21,738 nt of DNA from a virus. The notes under the pieces are model-generated. The model ran no database searches, was not told the DNA's origin, and saw only the letters and a program-made list of their open reading frames with translations. The position numbers and the translations under genes were made by a program. The stretch covers positions 1-21,738 of IMG/VR virus record IMGVR_UViG_3300042888_000922, one strand, 5' to 3'. Below are positions 13,191 to 19,134 of the stretch, piece after piece; the stretch's first letter is position 1; each line of letters starts with the position of its first letter.

Positions 13191-13223
13191 GGACGTAAAT
13201 CGGACGTATGGCAGACGTAAATC
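13191..13223. repeat. Three 11-bp tandem repeats, one helical turn apart
   Basis: GGACGTAAATC, GGACGTATGGC and AGACGTAAATC follow one another at 13191, 13202 and 13213. A separate inverted repeat ATGAT/ATCAT (13176-13189) lies just before. They are about 75-105 bp upstream of the promoter at 13299 and look like an operator or activator array. Confidence 0.55.
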
Positions 13224-13298
13224 CCTAACAAAATACACGCTGGAGGTATTGATTTTGCAGGGAAAGTGAAAAAGATTGAAAATAAATGAGAAAAAGTA

Positions 13299-13327
13299 TT
13301 GACCTGGATCATGAGCCGATGTAGAAA
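13299..13327 (+). promoter_or_regulatory. Promoter of the small-gene operon
   Basis: TTGACC (13299-13304), 17 bp, TAGAAA (13322-13327). The ATG at 13337 is only 9 bp after the -10, so a nearly leaderless mRNA is predicted. Confidence 0.5.
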
Positions 13328-13336
13328 TCTCCCGCC

Positions 13337-13525
13337 ATGAACGAACACATTCAGAACCTCGACGAAGCACAAGCCAAGATCATACTGGGATTTGCCATAC
13401 GGGAATGGCGCAACGCCATATACACCCCAGATATATATGGAGATGCCGCACGGCTTGGATTCCTTACGCAGAAGATTGAAACGCTTGCCAAAAAGAATAC
13501 AAACCAGCATGAAAACAACCACTAA
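13337..13525 (+). CDS. Hypothetical protein, 62 aa
   Basis: MNEHIQNLDEAQAKIILGFA begins a helical protein, with IREWRNAIYTPDIYGDAARL and a Lys/Asn-rich end. No family is recognised. It is first behind a promoter-like element and overlaps the start of the next gene by 17 bp. Two longer frames on the opposite strand across this region look non-coding by composition. Confidence 0.55.
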   Translation: MNEHIQNLDEAQAKIILGFAIREWRNAIYTPDIYGDAARLGFLTQKIETLAKKNTNQHENNH

Positions 13526-13724
13526 ATCGCTAGTCCTCTCCGCGCTGTCAGACGGTCAACTGTGGACAATGGCGGCACTAGTCCACGTGACTAAATCAAA
13601 CAAACAAAGCGTAAGTAAGCGCATATACGACCTTCGCGAAGAATGTTACGACATCAACAGCGTAAAAGAATGGCGCAATGGCAAACTTTTCAGAAGCACT
13701 TATCAACTCACCAACAACAACTAA
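13509..13724 (+). CDS. Winged-helix-like DNA-binding protein, 71 aa
   Basis: From ATG 13509 (MKTTTKSLVLSALSDGQLWT) the protein reads as a helix-turn-helix with wing: MAALVHVTKSNKQSVSKRIY (helices 2 and 3), DLREECYDINSVKEW (wing), then RSTYQL. Proteins of this size and layout are common phage regulators. The stop TAA shares its last base with the next ATG (TAATG). Confidence 0.65.
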   Translation: MKTTTKSLVLSALSDGQLWTMAALVHVTKSNKQSVSKRIYDLREECYDINSVKEWRNGKLFRSTYQLTNNN

Positions 13725-13921
13725 TGAGCAACACTAAAGAACAACGAGCGCAAAAGCTCGCCATCATCGAAGCCACAGTGAAAGAGCAAACGCACAAGCT
13801 TATGCACGTTAAAATGCCAGTAGAGCTACACGCGCAGATCAAAGCAGAAGCAGAGCAGCTAGGCATGAAGCTAGGTCGCTATGTCTGCGGATTGATCGAA
13901 AAAGGAAAGGAGGGAGCATGA
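13724..13921 (+). CDS. Ribbon-helix-helix-like protein, 65 aa
   Basis: MSNTKEQRAQKLAIIEATVK leads to a typical ribbon-helix-helix core, LMHVKMPVELHAQIKAEAEQ then LGMKLGRYVCGLIEKG (about residues 26-62), with a short beta strand followed by two helices. Such proteins repress transcription, often of their own operon. The stop overlaps the ATG of a membrane peptide (ATGA, 13918-13921). Confidence 0.65.
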   Translation: MSNTKEQRAQKLAIIEATVKEQTHKLMHVKMPVELHAQIKAEAEQLGMKLGRYVCGLIEKGKEGA

Positions 13922-14037
13922 TTGACTTTGTAAAAGCGCATCCATTTTTCACCGTGTTTTTCCTCATCGTAGGCTTTTACATGGTGGCTTTTACTCTCAG
14001 CTTAATTAACCCGCCGAAAGATGACTATGACAACTAA
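13918..14037 (+). CDS. Single-pass membrane peptide, 39 aa
   Basis: The frame MIDFVKAHPFFTVFFLIVGF then YMVAFTLSLINPPKDDYDN has one hydrophobic helix of about 22 residues and a charged C-terminus. A strong Shine-Dalgarno sequence (AAAGGAGGGAGC) lies just before the ATG, which supports expression. It overlaps the next small gene. Function unknown. Confidence 0.6.
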   Translation: MIDFVKAHPFFTVFFLIVGFYMVAFTLSLINPPKDDYDN

Positions 14038-14110
14038 AATCTTAGAAGCGTTTTACACGCTCGCCATCGCACTCACAGCTGGGCTAGTCGCCTGGATAAT
14101 TCTACCATAA
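14021..14110 (+). CDS. Small membrane peptide, 29 aa
   Basis: ATG 14021 (or 14027) gives MTMTTKILEAFYTLAIALTA then GLVAWIILP, one transmembrane helix with almost no soluble part. It overlaps the 39-aa peptide by 17 bp in another frame. The two adjacent membrane peptides may act together. Confidence 0.45.
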   Translation: MTMTTKILEAFYTLAIALTAGLVAWIILP

Positions 14111-14115
14111 CAAAC

Positions 14116-14367
14116 ATGAACACACAGAACACACCATCACACGCATACAGAATGCAAGAAGTTATAGACATCGGTTTCAACGCTGAAAATACACTGGATG
14201 AAAATGACACCGTGTCACTAAAGGTTGGACAGCTTGCTGATTTTGTCAGACACTACTGCGAGTTGTGCCAAGCACTAGTCGACCATGATATTGAGGCGTT
14301 ATCTCACGCTGAGATATTACGCCAGCAAAGCAAGAAGATCGTAAGAATACTGAAAGGAGAGCCATGA
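14116..14367 (+). CDS. Tandem paralogue A, 83 aa
   Basis: This acidic helical protein shares its plan with the next gene: RMQ near residue 13, a NDTVSLKVGQLADFVRHYCE core (DNETVQLKVGEFIEFARHYC in the neighbour), and the ending KIVRILKGEP (KILKGDP). The pair arose by tandem duplication. No known family. The stop overlaps the next ATG (ATGA, 14364-14367). Confidence 0.7.
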   Translation: MNTQNTPSHAYRMQEVIDIGFNAENTLDENDTVSLKVGQLADFVRHYCELCQALVDHDIEALSHAEILRQQSKKIVRILKGEP

Positions 14368-14624
14368 ACAAAGATACACACGAACGCAGGATGCAAGCTA
14401 TGTTAAACATTGCTTGGGAAGTTGAGAACCTCATGGACGTTGAGAACCGACTAAAGGATAACGAAACCGTGCAGCTCAAAGTCGGCGAGTTTATTGAGTT
14501 TGCTCGGCATTATTGCGCTATCAGCGACCAACTGGATGAATGCATCCAATACTTCAAACTAAACGCAAAGACGCATCTGACTTTTGCCAAGGAAACAGAA
14601 AAGATACTGAAAGGAGATCCATGA
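14364..14624 (+). CDS. Tandem paralogue B, 86 aa
   Basis: MNKDTHERRMQAMLNIAWEV begins the second copy of the duplicated family, with the same conserved core and end as the previous gene. A Shine-Dalgarno sequence (AAAGGAGAGCC) precedes the ATG; an almost identical one (AAAGGAGATCC) precedes the next gene because the duplicated 3' ends are alike. Function unknown. Confidence 0.72.
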   Translation: MNKDTHERRMQAMLNIAWEVENLMDVENRLKDNETVQLKVGEFIEFARHYCAISDQLDECIQYFKLNAKTHLTFAKETEKILKGDP

Positions 14625-14953
14625 GCGCAAAAATGAAAACATCGCCAACGCAGCTATCTCTAGCGCATTTACGCAAGACCTGCGATCTGGTGGAAGTCGT
14701 TGAGAAGTGGAATAGCTTCGTCAAGATCCGCCAAGACCTTTTCGGGATCATCGACATTCTCGCCTTGCGAGGGACGGAGACAATAGCAGTGCAATCGACC
14801 TCATGGGGCAACGTAAAGAGCCGCATCGACAAAATGAGCGAGTCTCCGAACATCGCCGCCATTCGCGCCGCAGGGTGGAAAATCCTTGTGCATGGATGGA
14901 AGAAGAACACAAAAACAAACCGCTACGAACTGAAAGAAATTGACATATCATGA
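14621..14953 (+). CDS. PD-(D/E)XK-like small nuclease, 110 aa
   Basis: Starts at ATG 14621 (MSAKMKTSPTQLSLAHLRKT), overlapping the previous stop. SPTQLSLAHLRK, KWNSFVKIRQDLFGIIDILA and TIAVQSTSWGNVKSRIDKM match a phage family of small VRR-NUC/resolvase-like nucleases as I recall it. The DLFGIIDILAL strand holds Asp in the catalytic place, but the usual E/Q-x-K reads Q-S-T, so the Lys is missing as in several relatives. It may bind or process DNA ends; activity is uncertain. The C-terminus has GWKILVHGWKK. Confidence 0.7.
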   Translation: MSAKMKTSPTQLSLAHLRKTCDLVEVVEKWNSFVKIRQDLFGIIDILALRGTETIAVQSTSWGNVKSRIDKMSESPNIAAIRAAGWKILVHGWKKNTKTNRYELKEIDIS

Positions 14954-15144
14954 TCCATTACAGAGATAAAACCTTTTGCCCGTTTTACGAAACGTGCGAC
15001 AAGCAAAACGATTGCAGCCGACCGCTAACGCCACAGGTGAAAGCTGCCGCCGTTAAGTGGTGGGGTGGCGATGCCGCGCCTGTTGCTGTATTTACCGACA
15101 AACCTCAATGCCACACTGACAACCAAGAAAAGAAAGAACCATGA
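14950..15144 (+). CDS. Small Cys-containing phage protein, 64 aa
   Basis: MIHYRDKTFCPFYETCDKQN then DCSRPLTPQVKAAAVKWWGG fits a small phage family I recall, with the layout 'MxxYRDxTFCxxxxxCxxxxxCxRxLTxEVxAxAxxWW'. Three Cys in the N-terminal 22 residues may bind a metal. The function is unknown. The start overlaps the nuclease-like gene (ATGA) and the stop overlaps the following start. Confidence 0.75.
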   Translation: MIHYRDKTFCPFYETCDKQNDCSRPLTPQVKAAAVKWWGGDAAPVAVFTDKPQCHTDNQEKKEP

Positions 15145-15317
15145 ACGAATTAGAAAAAGCACTAGCGCAAAAAGACAATGAACTGCTTGATGGCTACTTG
15201 GAAGCAGAGTCAACTGCGAATATACGCAAGCATATTGAGGAGCTAATTCTAAAAGCGGCAACAGATAAAACCCCGTATGAGCAAATCGCCGCAATCAAGA
15301 AAATACTAGAACCATGA
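15141..15317 (+). CDS. Hypothetical helical protein, 58 aa
   Basis: MNELEKALAQKDNELLDGYL then TANIRKHIEELILKAATD and PYEQIAAIKKILEP make an all-helical acidic protein. ATGA junctions at both ends (15141 and 15314) make it very likely real in spite of its size. No family recognised. Confidence 0.65.
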   Translation: MNELEKALAQKDNELLDGYLEAESTANIRKHIEELILKAATDKTPYEQIAAIKKILEP

Positions 15318-15892
15318 ACACACCAAAAGAACTATCGGAATCACTGCTTGCTGCATGTAAAGCGGCGGGGATTCACAACCCCAGGTATATTGCGCAGAAT
15401 GCAAACGGTAAGGTGATCCACCACGATAATCAGCCATCGAGGAAAGGGTGGGATAGCATTTGGGGAGGTGGAGGGATACCTAAGCGGTTAAACCACCCTC
15501 CCTACGCCAGCGACTGGAAAGAGAGCTTGCTGGAGTGGGTTGATCATGTTGCTGACACCAGCAAAATGATCGATGACGCTTGCGAGATCGCGTATCATGC
15601 ACACCTCGAAAACGGCGATGGCTTTCGCTGGAGCCGTCTCGATTGCTACCGCGCTGCATGGCAGGATGCGCTTGCGTGGAAAGGAGGCGGCGACCAAGCA
15701 AGCGGCATCGAAGCCATGGTTTGCGATGACATCGCCAAACGGCAGCAAGTGGGCATTGCTAAGTATGGCACTACCGTAGCTGGGAACCCGCTGACTCATG
15801 CGCAATGGCTACAACATGCTTACGAGGAATGCTTGGACATGGCGGTATATTTGAAGCGCGCCATGGCAGAGGAAGGAGGCGCAAGTGAGTGA
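15314..15892 (+). CDS. Phage protein with all-alpha NTP-pyrophosphohydrolase-like end, 192 aa
   Basis: MNTPKELSESLLAACKAAGI begins. The middle is rich in Trp and Gly. The last third, QVGIAKYGTTVAGNPLTHAQ then WLQHAYEECLDMAVYLKRAM, matches the helical signature 'GxxKYGxxLxxNxxxxxxWxxHAxEExLDxAxYL' found in phage MazG-like or dNTP-related proteins. A nucleotide-pool role is possible. A Shine-Dalgarno-rich tail (GAAGGAGGC) leads into the next gene, which starts at GTG 15885. Confidence 0.7.
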   Translation: MNTPKELSESLLAACKAAGIHNPRYIAQNANGKVIHHDNQPSRKGWDSIWGGGGIPKRLNHPPYASDWKESLLEWVDHVADTSKMIDDACEIAYHAHLENGDGFRWSRLDCYRAAWQDALAWKGGGDQASGIEAMVCDDIAKRQQVGIAKYGTTVAGNPLTHAQWLQHAYEECLDMAVYLKRAMAEEGGASE

Positions 15893-16109
15893 TCCTTACG
15901 AGCGAGAAGCAGCCAAAGCAGCAATACAAACGCTTGAACGCGAGCTTGCCAGAGTAACCGAGCAACGCGATAGCGCATTCAGCCTTATCCAATACGCTGG
16001 AGAACTGCTTGGCGTTACACCGCAGGAGCATAAGTCGGCGCACGGATTTAAGGTGCTACAAGCTATCAAGGATTTGATCGAGCAATCTAAAGGAGGCGGC
16101 GATGACTAA
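15885..16109 (+). CDS. Coiled-coil small protein, 74 aa, GTG start
   Basis: GTG 15885 gives VSDPYEREAAKAAIQTLERE; a Shine-Dalgarno sequence (GGAAGGAGG) lies before it. Residues 8-35 form a heptad-like helix (LERELARVTEQRDSAFSL), followed by LGVTPQEHKSAHGFKVLQAI. Small phage proteins of this kind are of unknown function. Confidence 0.65.
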   Translation: MSDPYEREAAKAAIQTLERELARVTEQRDSAFSLIQYAGELLGVTPQEHKSAHGFKVLQAIKDLIEQSKGGGDD

Positions 16110-16269
16110 CAAACGAAAGCAAGCGCGTGTCTCGCACCTTTTCCGCAAGCGCAGGAGCTTCTGGTGGGTATTGCTAGCCAATCGGAACACCGCATGGGAG
16201 AGAGCCTACAAAGTATCGTGGGACGGCATGGCGAAACGGCATAAACAAAAACAAATCAACAATCAATAA
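16102..16269 (+). CDS. Small basic protein, 55 aa
   Basis: MTNKRKQARVSHLFRKRRSF then WWVLLANRNTAWERAYKVSW is strongly basic and Trp-rich. AAAGGAGGCGGCG precedes the ATG, a strong Shine-Dalgarno sequence, and the ATG lies inside the end of the preceding gene. Nucleic-acid binding is plausible. Confidence 0.6.
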   Translation: MTNKRKQARVSHLFRKRRSFWWVLLANRNTAWERAYKVSWDGMAKRHKQKQINNQ

Positions 16270-16274
16270 AAAAT

Positions 16275-16373
16275 ATGAACGAACTAATCGACAAAACAAG
16301 ACAATGGTTTCACGACAAGGGGATTATCGCCAACAGTAATCCGCTCAAGCAATTAGAGAAAATAAATAATTAA
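16275..16373 (+). pseudogene. Apparent MazG-type pyrophosphohydrolase remnant, 32 aa
   Basis: MNELIDKTRQWFHDKGIIAN then SNPLKQLEKINN matches the first helix and loop of phage MazG-type proteins as I recall them (about 90-130 aa). It stops with TAA where the metal-binding 'E..E' helix should begin. No continuation is found downstream in any frame before the HNH gene starts 37 bp later. I read this as a gene broken when the HNH gene moved in; a true micro-gene cannot be excluded. Confidence 0.55.
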
Positions 16374-16375
16374 CA

Positions 16376-16403
16376 TTGCAAATCTTGGTCAGCTAGCTAA
16401 GAT
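16376..16403 (+). promoter_or_regulatory. Promoter of HNH copy 2
   Basis: TTGCAA (16376-16381), 16 bp, TAAGAT (16398-16403); the ATG at 16410 is 6 bp further, so transcription would begin at the start codon itself. Confidence 0.4.
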
Positions 16404-16409
16404 TCTTGC

Positions 16410-17039
16410 ATGCGACACAAGAGAGGCGATAAAAGAATAGATGGCAAACTTTTTTGGCAATATAAAACTGGAGGAATACGTGAAGTATGGCATACTCCAG
16501 AAAGATTTGAAGAGGTAAAAAATAAAACAGCAAAAAGAATGTCAGAATATCTCTCTAAAAATGCGGAACATTATTCAGCAAAAAAGAAAGATCAATACCA
16601 AAAAAATAAAGATAAAATTCTCTCTTATATGAAGGAGAGATACGCCGTGAAAATAGATCAAATTAAAGCATACAGATCGTCTGACAAAGTAAAGAAGCGG
16701 AAAAGAATGTGCCAAATGCAAAAATACAGAAACGATCCAATAGAGAATATCTCAGCAAGAATACGTGCGAGATTGCGCGAAGCACTTAGAGGCAAGGGAT
16801 ATACAAAAAAATCACAAACAAATGAGATAATCGGATGCACTTGGGATTTTCTAAAGGCTCACATTGAAAATCAGTTCAAGGAAGGCATGGGATGGCACAA
16901 TAGAAATCTTTGGCATCTTGACCACATAATACCTATTGCATCAGCAAAAACAGAAGATGACATTATGCGCTTGAATCACTATACGAATTTACGACCATTA
17001 TGGGCTAAGGAAAATTTACAGAAAAGCTCAAAATATTAA
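16410..17039 (+). CDS. HNH endonuclease, probable free-standing homing type (copy 2)
   Basis: This is a 209-aa paralogue of the gene at 4905. It begins MRHKRGDKRIDGKLFWQYKT, has a Lys/Tyr-rich helical middle, and ends with the HNH core WHLDHIIP and RLNHYTNLRPLWAKENLQ, keeping the His-Asp-His, Asn and Asn residues. A-rich codons set it apart from neighbours. It has its own weak leaderless promoter, lies just after a truncated MazG-type gene and just before the SSB-like gene. Spread by copying within the genome or from relatives is likely. Confidence 0.88.
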   Translation: MRHKRGDKRIDGKLFWQYKTGGIREVWHTPERFEEVKNKTAKRMSEYLSKNAEHYSAKKKDQYQKNKDKILSYMKERYAVKIDQIKAYRSSDKVKKRKRMCQMQKYRNDPIENISARIRARLREALRGKGYTKKSQTNEIIGCTWDFLKAHIENQFKEGMGWHNRNLWHLDHIIPIASAKTEDDIMRLNHYTNLRPLWAKENLQKSSKY

Positions 17040-17068
17040 ATCAAAATAATCTCCAACCAACAAACAAC

Positions 17069-17413
17069 ATGCAAATACTAAAAGCAAACATTGGACTAAA
17101 CAAAATCGAAGGCGTGAAAGTTTTCGACACAAAAACAGGCGAGAAATTCGTCGCAATCCCAGTAAAAGCAGCGAACATTTTTGTCTCTGGCAAAGGTAAC
17201 ATCTACTTAAATGTGGATATTATCGAGGGTAAAAACGGTGAGGATCAATATGGGAACTCCCATATGATTACGCTCGACATCGGCAAGGATCGCCGCGCTG
17301 CTGGCGAGAAAGGTCCTATCCTTGGCAACTGCAAAACGCTCACGTTTGGGCAATCTGCTAAGTCATTGAAAGATGACCAGGCGGACAATAACGATCAAGA
17401 TATTCCCTTTTAG
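17069..17413 (+). CDS. SSB-like single-strand DNA-binding protein, 114 aa
   Basis: MQILKANIGLNKIEGVKVFD, then IFVSGKGNIYLNVDIIEGKN and YGNSHMITLDIGKD, form a compact beta-rich core like that of small phage OB-fold DNA-binding proteins, followed by GEKGPILGNCKTL. The end NDQDIPF is the acidic tip used by SSB proteins to recruit partners. The role in replication and recombination is inferred. It is preceded by a 29-bp gap after the HNH gene and no Shine-Dalgarno sequence. Confidence 0.75.
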   Translation: MQILKANIGLNKIEGVKVFDTKTGEKFVAIPVKAANIFVSGKGNIYLNVDIIEGKNGEDQYGNSHMITLDIGKDRRAAGEKGPILGNCKTLTFGQSAKSLKDDQADNNDQDIPF

Positions 17414-17429
17414 AATGGTAAAGTAATTC

Positions 17430-17458
17430 TTGACACTTTTGATTATTTTAACTATTTT
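17430..17458 (+). promoter_or_regulatory. Promoter of HNH copy 3, consensus -35
   Basis: TTGACA (17430-17435, all six bases), 17 bp, TATTTT (17453-17458). The ATG at 17467 is 8 bp downstream of the -10, so the mRNA would be leaderless or nearly so. Confidence 0.6.
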
Positions 17459-17466
17459 AACCGCGC

Positions 17467-17994
17467 ATGAAAACTTGCTTCAAATGTAATACGGTTAAAC
17501 CATTAAATGAATTTTACAAACATTCACGCATGGCTGATGGTCATCTTAACAAGTGTCAAGAATGCACAAAAAAAGATAACGACGAATACTTAAAACGCAA
17601 AATGCTAGACCCTCACTGGCAGATTAAAGAGAGAGAGAGGCAGAGAAATAAACAAGCTAATCGAGTGAAAAAAGGATTAGTGAAGACATACAAAAGAGAA
17701 AAAGTATCATGGGCGTTGAGAAAAGAGAAATACGGCGAATACCATAATGCAATCAGAAATGGTAAAATAAAACAAGAGCATTGTGCAGTTTGCGGAAAAG
17801 AAAAGACGCAAGGTCATCATGAAGATTACACAAAGCTACTTGATGTTGTTTGGCTGTGCGTCCGCCATCACCAAGATCGACACATTCACTTGCGCAACGC
17901 TAAAACGCTAGGTCAAGATCCGATGCCGATTCAATTTTTTATCAAAGCACTACAAGCAACGCTTTACACACCTTCCTCGCCCAGCATCGGCTGA
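17467..17994 (+). CDS. Zn-ribbon HNH endonuclease (third HNH gene)
   Basis: This is a 175-aa protein of a different HNH type. Residues 3-35 are a zinc ribbon (CFKC and CQEC) of the 'KxCxxCxxxKPLxxFY' phage kind. The catalytic end has CAVCGKEKTQGHHEDYTKLL and WLCVRHHQDRH, with the usual CxxC, HH and C...HH. It is Lys- and Arg-rich in between. A clear promoter lies before it. It is a third independent nuclease insertion near the replication genes. Confidence 0.85.
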   Translation: MKTCFKCNTVKPLNEFYKHSRMADGHLNKCQECTKKDNDEYLKRKMLDPHWQIKERERQRNKQANRVKKGLVKTYKREKVSWALRKEKYGEYHNAIRNGKIKQEHCAVCGKEKTQGHHEDYTKLLDVVWLCVRHHQDRHIHLRNAKTLGQDPMPIQFFIKALQATLYTPSSPSIG

Positions 17995-18005
17995 CGCGAA
18001 GAAAA

Positions 18006-18036
18006 CCCCCTGCCGCATCGTTCAGGCGCGGCGGGG
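18006..18036 (+). promoter_or_regulatory. GC-rich hairpin after the third HNH gene
   Basis: CCCC plus GCCGC (18006-18016, with a 2-base bulge) pairs with GCGGC plus GGGG (18028-18036). No T-tract follows. It may separate the HNH mRNA from the next genes. Confidence 0.4.
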
Positions 18037-18062
18037 CAACAACTCTCAGAACACACTGCAAT

Positions 18063-18266
18063 ATGAATAAACAACCAAGCACAACGAAGAAGATAGAAGC
18101 ATGGCTTCTCAAAGGACATAAGATCACGCCACTGCAAGCACTCCAGAAGTGGGGATGCATGAGACTGGCAGCACGGATTGCGGAACTCCGCAACAAAGGT
18201 ATCGCTATCAGCACTACTAAGGTCAAATCCAACGGTAAAACCTACGCACAATACAAGGCACTATGA
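18063..18266 (+). CDS. Helix-turn-helix phage protein, 67 aa
   Basis: MNKQPSTTKKIEAWLLKGHK, then LTP-like ITPLQALQKWGCMRLAARIA and ELRNKGIAISTTKV, fits the small phage helix-turn-helix family with 'LTPxxALxxFGCxRLxARIxxLRxxGxxI'. A DNA-binding role in gene control is likely. The stop overlaps the next ATG (ATGA, 18263-18266). Confidence 0.8.
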   Translation: MNKQPSTTKKIEAWLLKGHKITPLQALQKWGCMRLAARIAELRNKGIAISTTKVKSNGKTYAQYKAL

Positions 18267-18556
18267 AAAAGAGAGCCAAGAGAGCGAGCGATAAAGGTTT
18301 CAGCATGATTTGCGGCAGACCGAGATATAAGCCGTGGGAGCAGAAGGCTACGATTGTCCTGCGTTTATCACAGGAAACGTATCAGCGCATCAGGCGACTG
18401 TCGTTGCACAGAAGATGCTGCGTAAGCCAAGCGGCAGAGTTACTCATGCGCACGGAGGAATCTGAGAAGATCGAGCCGACAATGCCGATTGACTACTCAT
18501 TCCTAGAAAAGAAAGGCAACAGCTACACAGTATTAGACATTCTTAATTTACCATGA
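18263..18556 (+). CDS. Ribbon-helix-helix-like protein, 97 aa
   Basis: A basic N-terminus (MKKRAKRASDKGFSMICGRP) leads to ATIVLRLSQETYQRIRRLSL and HRRCCVSQAAELLM, a beta strand plus two helices in the Arc/CopG style. The C-terminal 35 residues are acidic. Overlap with the helicase loader gene (ATGA, 18553-18556) suggests co-translation with replication functions. Confidence 0.6.
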   Translation: MKKRAKRASDKGFSMICGRPRYKPWEQKATIVLRLSQETYQRIRRLSLHRRCCVSQAAELLMRTEESEKIEPTMPIDYSFLEKKGNSYTVLDILNLP

Positions 18557-19134
18557 ACACACTACGAGGATTTCCAAAACGCTACGAGGATGCCCCACCA
18601 GCAGGGGGAGATGAATGGTTGGCAAACTATGCCAAGTGTCTCTCTAAAACCGATTCTGGGGGCATTACAATCCTCTACGGAGGATATGGCACAGGCAAGA
18701 CGCGCATGGCATGGGAGGTAGCTAGAGCGCATAAGTCGAAGAATCCAACAATGAGCAATGGTGGGATTGGGTGGACGATAAATACGAAGAAACGTCCGAT
18801 GCTTTACACCACGGCAATGAACCTGTTTACGTCGATCAAATCGTGCTACTCACCTAATTCACAGAAGTCAGAAAAGGAAGTGATACAAGAGTATTGTGAA
18901 GCTGCCTTGCTGGTGATTGATGAAGTGCAGGTGCGAGCAGAGACAAAGTTTGAGGATGACAAGCTGACCGCTATCATCGACGCACGATACGCTGCTGACA
19001 TGCCGACAATCTTGATTTCCAATTACACATGGGAGAAGCTGGCATCCACGCTGTCTCCTGCGGTGATTGATCGAATCGAGGAGAACGGGGCGAAACTACT
19101 ATTCAACTGGGAATCATTCAGGAGGAAGCAATGA
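18553..19134 (+). CDS. DnaC/IstB-like AAA+ helicase loader
   Basis: This is a 193-aa AAA+ ATPase. Walker A is GGYGTGKT (43-50), Walker B is LLVIDE (119-124), the sensor Asn lies in LISNYTW (154-160), and VIDRIEENG (171-179) holds the arginine-finger-type DRI. Small ATPases of this kind load the replicative helicase on phage DNA. The N-terminus is short, so the partner-binding part is reduced. The replicative helicase itself is not in the window. Overlaps the methyltransferase-like gene by ATGA. Confidence 0.85.
   Translation: MNTLRGFPKRYEDAPPAGGDEWLANYAKCLSKTDSGGITILYGGYGTGKTRMAWEVARAHKSKNPTMSNGGIGWTINTKKRPMLYTTAMNLFTSIKSCYSPNSQKSEKEVIQEYCEAALLVIDEVQVRAETKFEDDKLTAIIDARYAADMPTILISNYTWEKLASTLSPAVIDRIEENGAKLLFNWESFRRKQ

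Noticed and set aside
12927-13522. Two leftward frames of 147 and 119 codons
   Set aside because: They overlap each other, the end of the PP-loop gene and the promoter of the next operon, and show Phe/Leu/Arg-rich shadow composition.
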